A stretch of 64,000 nucleotides of DNA, from the NCBI GenBank assembly GCA_028685875.1, contig JAQUDD010000002.1, forward strand, positions 62,001-126,000, written 5' to 3'. Every line of letters starts with the position of its first letter. Position 1 is the first letter of the stretch. Under the pieces are notes generated by a model. The model made no database searches. It worked only from the letters and a program-made list of their open reading frames with translations, and was not told where the DNA came from. The position numbers were made by a program, and so were the translations under genes. This DNA comes from Candidatus Absconditabacteria bacterium. Lineage in GTDB: Bacteria; Patescibacteriota; Gracilibacteria; Absconditabacterales; Absconditicoccaceae. Shown here in pieces: positions 61,240 to 64,000 of the stretch.

Positions 61240-63105
61240 ATGAAAAAAATATTTGGAATCAGTTTGGTAAGTCTTCTCCTTTTGAATCCTCTTTTTGCTC
61301 AACAAATACAGGAGAGCACTTCTGCTCAGCAAACCGCAAGCATCAACGCAGCTCTTGCTGGGATTAAATCTCTGAAAGTAGGTATTGATGAGGTGACCCA
61401 AGAACTCTTTGAACTAGATGCAGTGGAGAGAGAAAAGAATGAAAATCTGAGTGATGCCTATAGACAAGCAAGAAATGAGATTGTAAGAGTGATCTCTGGT
61501 ATTAATGAAACCACAGAGAAGATTTCTCGTTCTATTGAAAGATTAGCGGTGTATCAGACACAAATCAAAATCTTAATGGAGGAACTTGTGGAAACAAGGA
61601 AGTCTTCTGATATTGCAAAGGGGTATTTGAATGAATATCTTGTATTGCTCTATAAGATTCAGCTAGAAATGTATGATCAACAGGCAAATGCGATAGATGA
61701 AATCAGACTCTTTATCAATTCTGATAATATTAGTAAAAGTCTGGTAACCGAAGAACTTACTGCTTCTATGGCCTTACAATTGAAGGAATTGATTGAACAA
61801 GCTAATAGCTCTGAAGAAAAGCAAATCGCACTCCTCCAGAGAATGGGAACCTTAAAACAAGAGGCGCAGAATATTATCAGTGAATATCGTGATGAAGTAG
61901 AGAAACTTCAGCAGAAGAAGAATTATTTGATTAGTTTTTTGGAGCTGTATAAAAACAAACAAGTGGTGGATAGTCAAAGATTTGATAAAGTCTTTGCTAG
62001 TAAGAAGGAAGTGCACAACAGCATCCAAGTTTTTCTCGATGAGATTGTTAAAAAAAACTATAAGTCTGTAGGTGGAATTCCAGAGAAAATTGCTGAACTC
62101 AGTAAGATGGATGATGCAAGTGATAAAGAAACTGCACCTCTCGCACGGCCAATCTACCCTATTGAGAAGATTCTCCGTTATTTCAACGATCCTCAATTTG
62201 AAATTGATAATGGATTCAAACATCAAGGATTACAGATAGAAGCTGAACAAAGGACTCCGGTCTATGCAATGAGAGATGGTGTTGTCTATCATGTTTTTGA
62301 TAATATGGATAGCATCAGCCGGATAATGATTGTGCATCAAAAAGGATATGTAACTACCTATCAATATCTCAATCAAATCATTGTAGAACCAGGAGATATT
62401 GTACAGAGAGGGCAGCTGATTGGATATAGTGGTGGAGAACCAGGGACTCAAGGAGCAGGATTTGTTTCTGAAGGAGAAAATCTGACTTTTACTATCTATA
62501 AAGATGGTGTTGCTGTAGATCCACTCACTCTTTTGGATCTCAGTGTTGTTACAAACTGGGAAGAAGTACTTCCTGATGAATATAGAATCAAATATCTTAA
62601 TGATAACTTAGTAAGACCTATTGATGTCAGTGAACTCAAATTTGAGAATGGAGAGAATGTCGATGAAAGATCTCAGAGTTTTCTGAATCGTTATGCGGTA
62701 GGGATTTACAAAGATCTGAACTTCTGGACCACTGCAGTAGAAGGGACAAACATTGATAGAGATATGGTTATCTGTGTAGCCTTTGCGGAATCGACCCTCG
62801 GAAACTATCTCTCAACGAGCAATAATATTGGAAATGTTGGGAATAATGATCGTGGAGATAGAATCGCTTATGGTACACCCTATGAAGGTGCAAGACTCAT
62901 TGCAAGTACTATGAATAATCAATACCTTGGAGGATATCATACCATTAAACAACTTTCAAGATATGGAAATGAAGATGGGAAAATTTATGCCTCGAGTCCT
63001 ATCAACTGGCAGACGAATGTGTTGAAATGTTTGAGTAGAATTAAGGGATATACCATTCCTGAAGACTTTCCATTTAGGACAGGGCCGAATCCTAACCTAA
63101 AATAA
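61240..63105 (+). CDS. Secreted coiled-coil protein with degenerate M23 and lysozyme-like domains
   Basis: 621 aa, no UGA. Signal peptide (KKIFGISLVSLLLLNPLFA), then 270 residues of coiled coil like EnvC/PcsB. The M23 (LytM) domain follows at about 320-430 but lacks metal ligands: HQGLQIEA (usual HxGxDI), GYVTTYQYLN (usual YxHL) and NLTFTIYKDG (usual HLHFE). It may thus activate another hydrolase, as EnvC does. The C-terminal part (VICVAFAESTLGNYLSTSNN, then GTPYEGARLIASTMNNQYLG) resembles a lysozyme-like or muramidase fold, with Glu in FAEST as catalytic candidate. Terminator follows. Confidence 0.8.
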   Translation: MKKIFGISLVSLLLLNPLFAQQIQESTSAQQTASINAALAGIKSLKVGIDEVTQELFELDAVEREKNENLSDAYRQARNEIVRVISGINETTEKISRSIERLAVYQTQIKILMEELVETRKSSDIAKGYLNEYLVLLYKIQLEMYDQQANAIDEIRLFINSDNISKSLVTEELTASMALQLKELIEQANSSEEKQIALLQRMGTLKQEAQNIISEYRDEVEKLQQKKNYLISFLELYKNKQVVDSQRFDKVFASKKEVHNSIQVFLDEIVKKNYKSVGGIPEKIAELSKMDDASDKETAPLARPIYPIEKILRYFNDPQFEIDNGFKHQGLQIEAEQRTPVYAMRDGVVYHVFDNMDSISRIMIVHQKGYVTTYQYLNQIIVEPGDIVQRGQLIGYSGGEPGTQGAGFVSEGENLTFTIYKDGVAVDPLTLLDLSVVTNWEEVLPDEYRIKYLNDNLVRPIDVSELKFENGENVDERSQSFLNRYAVGIYKDLNFWTTAVEGTNIDRDMVICVAFAESTLGNYLSTSNNIGNVGNNDRGDRIAYGTPYEGARLIASTMNNQYLGGYHTIKQLSRYGNEDGKIYASSPINWQTNVLKCLSRIKGYTIPEDFPFRTGPNPNLK

Positions 63106-63124
63106 CTAACAAGGAAGAAAGAGA

Positions 63125-63152
63125 AAAAAGCTGTTTGAAAAGACAGCTTTTT
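63125..63152 (+). terminator. Rho-independent terminator
   Basis: AAAAAGCTGT (63125-63134) pairs with ACAGCTTTTT (63143-63152), eight-nt loop. Confidence 0.85.
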
Positions 63153-63194
63153 CTGTATATTCTTAGCTAGATTTATTTGAATAGTTAGCTGTGT

Positions 63195-63644
63195 ATGTTT
63201 GTAATTCTTAGTGTCTCAGATGGCGATAAACACTTTGCAAGTGCGATCGCTGAATATGCCAAGCGTTTGGGAAATACCGTAAAATTTGAAAATCTAAAAC
63301 CTTTCAAAGATACAAATAGAAGCCTTATTATCCAGAGAGAAACGAAAAATATTTTACAGGTCATTGAGAAGAAATATATTAATTTTCAGAAAATTCTGCT
63401 TATCAAAGAAGGTAAAGAACTAAGCACTGAAGAACTTCATATGATGATTCGTCAAAAGGATACGGTATGTATTATTGGAGGGCCTTATGGAGTAGAAAGA
63501 GAAATGATCAAAGAATCCTTTCCTAAAATTAGGGAGGCATCCTTTTGAAAGATTACTATGCCCCATGGATTAGCAAAACTTGTGCTTACTGAGCAGCTCT
63601 ATAGATGCTCAACTCTTGACATATGAAAGAACTATCATTATTAG
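63195..63644 (+). CDS. rlmH: 23S rRNA pseudouridine-1915 N3-methyltransferase
   Basis: 149 aa, two UGA codons. RlmH methylates pseudouridine 1915 of 23S rRNA, using SAM in a knotted SPOUT fold. The pattern fits: EYAKRLGNTVKFENLKPF, LLIKEGKELSTEELHMMI, CIIGGPYGVEREM, then GKITMPHGLAKLVLTEQLYR and the end GKNYHY (usual form: G.pYHk). Both UGA codons stand at Gly positions of that pattern. Confidence 0.93.
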
Positions 63645-63672
63645 TTGATTTTATAACAAACTTGCGTATACT
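63645..63672 (+). promoter_or_regulatory. Sigma-70-type promoter
   Basis: TTGATT (63645-63650), 16-bp spacer, TATACT (63667-63672); ATG 63717 follows after about 38 nt. Confidence 0.55.
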
Positions 63673-63716
63673 ATATATTTGCAAAACCTTGTGTTTATTC
63701 TACATTATCGCAAATC

Positions 63717-64000
63717 ATGAATAAAGAAAATAATCTTGTTTTTTCACGTTTGGCAATAGCTAAACAAATAGAAAACTATACCAAAAACAATCCTATCATT
63801 AAAGATATTCAAGATAATCTTTTTTTAGAATTACAACAAAGAACACTAGATCCGTGGAATAAGGAATATTCTACTGTATATAATCAATGAGAAAAAAGGG
63901 GGGTTAGTTCCTTAGATATGTATGACATGCCTCCTATTAAAGATCCTCATCTAGAATACCTCAATGGACTCTTGTGAGACTCAGAACAATTTGTAAGAAC
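63717..64000 (+). CDS. Hypothetical protein (partial)
   Basis: The first 94 residues are visible; the gene leaves the window on the right. Two UGA codons. Soluble, helical (LAIAKQIENYTKNNPIIKDI), then a Pro-rich stretch. Not recognised. Confidence 0.55.

Overview
This 64 kb window comes from an AT-rich bacterial genome that reads UGA as glycine (genetic code 25: only UAA and UAG stop). About two thirds of the genes are open only under that reading. The in-frame UGAs fall where the protein families need glycine: KMSKT-Ile-Gly-Asn-Val-Val-Asp in MetG, Ser-Gly-Val-His-Arg in release factor 1, the first Gly of the MiaA P-loop, and Ser-Glu-Gly-Cys at the active site of an L,D-transpeptidase. Code 25 is known from Absconditabacteria (SR1) and Gracilibacteria of the Candidate Phyla Radiation. 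Small genes, a CPR-type envelope gene set and many unrecognised proteins fit that. The window does not decide between the two lineages. All coordinates below use code 25.

Layout. 0-7.5 kb: end of pduL, dnaA on the minus strand, a methyltransferase, an isochorismatase-like protein, metG, a delta-prime-like clamp-loader gene and a DUF305 protein. 7.7-13.3 kb, plus strand: secG, a large membrane-anchored solute-binding-like protein, an M50-type protease, prfA, and an ATPase pair. 13.3-24 kb, mostly minus: band-7 protein, C39-like peptidase, a shortened alaS, a PP2C-like membrane protein, a WecG/TagA glycosyltransferase, a PGRP-SpoIID fusion and rnhB. 24-40 kb, mostly plus: lipoprotein, truB, a tRNA-Arg (minus), rnpA, an AI-2E/PerM-type permease, a MurF-like ligase, a nucleotidyltransferase, a deaminase, a SufBD-like protein, a HIT protein, idi, a surface protein with four Ig-like repeats, and miaA.

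40.4-51.8 kb, minus strand: an apparent three-gene operon (561 aa protein, 1751 aa giant, L,D-transpeptidase), then sufS and an SLH-type protein. 51.9-64 kb, mostly plus: CoA-binding protein, mnmA, NUDIX-like protein, a Cys-rich repeat protein, lspA, DUF3127 protein, a sortase (minus), a structured non-coding region, an SbcC/Rad50-like ATPase, a HIT protein, an EnvC-like/lysozyme-like envelope protein, rlmH and a partial unknown gene.

The main theme is the cell envelope: peptidoglycan synthesis and cross-linking (MurF-like ligase, L,D-transpeptidase), hydrolysis (PGRP-SpoIID fusion, EnvC-like protein), protein export and anchoring (SecG, LspA, sortase, SLH) and several large surface proteins. 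The second theme is translation and tRNA modification (MetG, AlaS, PrfA, TruB, MiaA, MnmA, RlmH, RnpA).

The two most notable observations are: (i) palindromic repeats inserted in frame into metG (twice), the murF-like gene (twice) and mnmA, which stay open partly because UGA is sense; and (ii) the 40.4-48.5 kb operon, whose two large proteins share an N-terminal module I cannot assign to a family. No rRNA, CRISPR array, integrase or transposase was seen.
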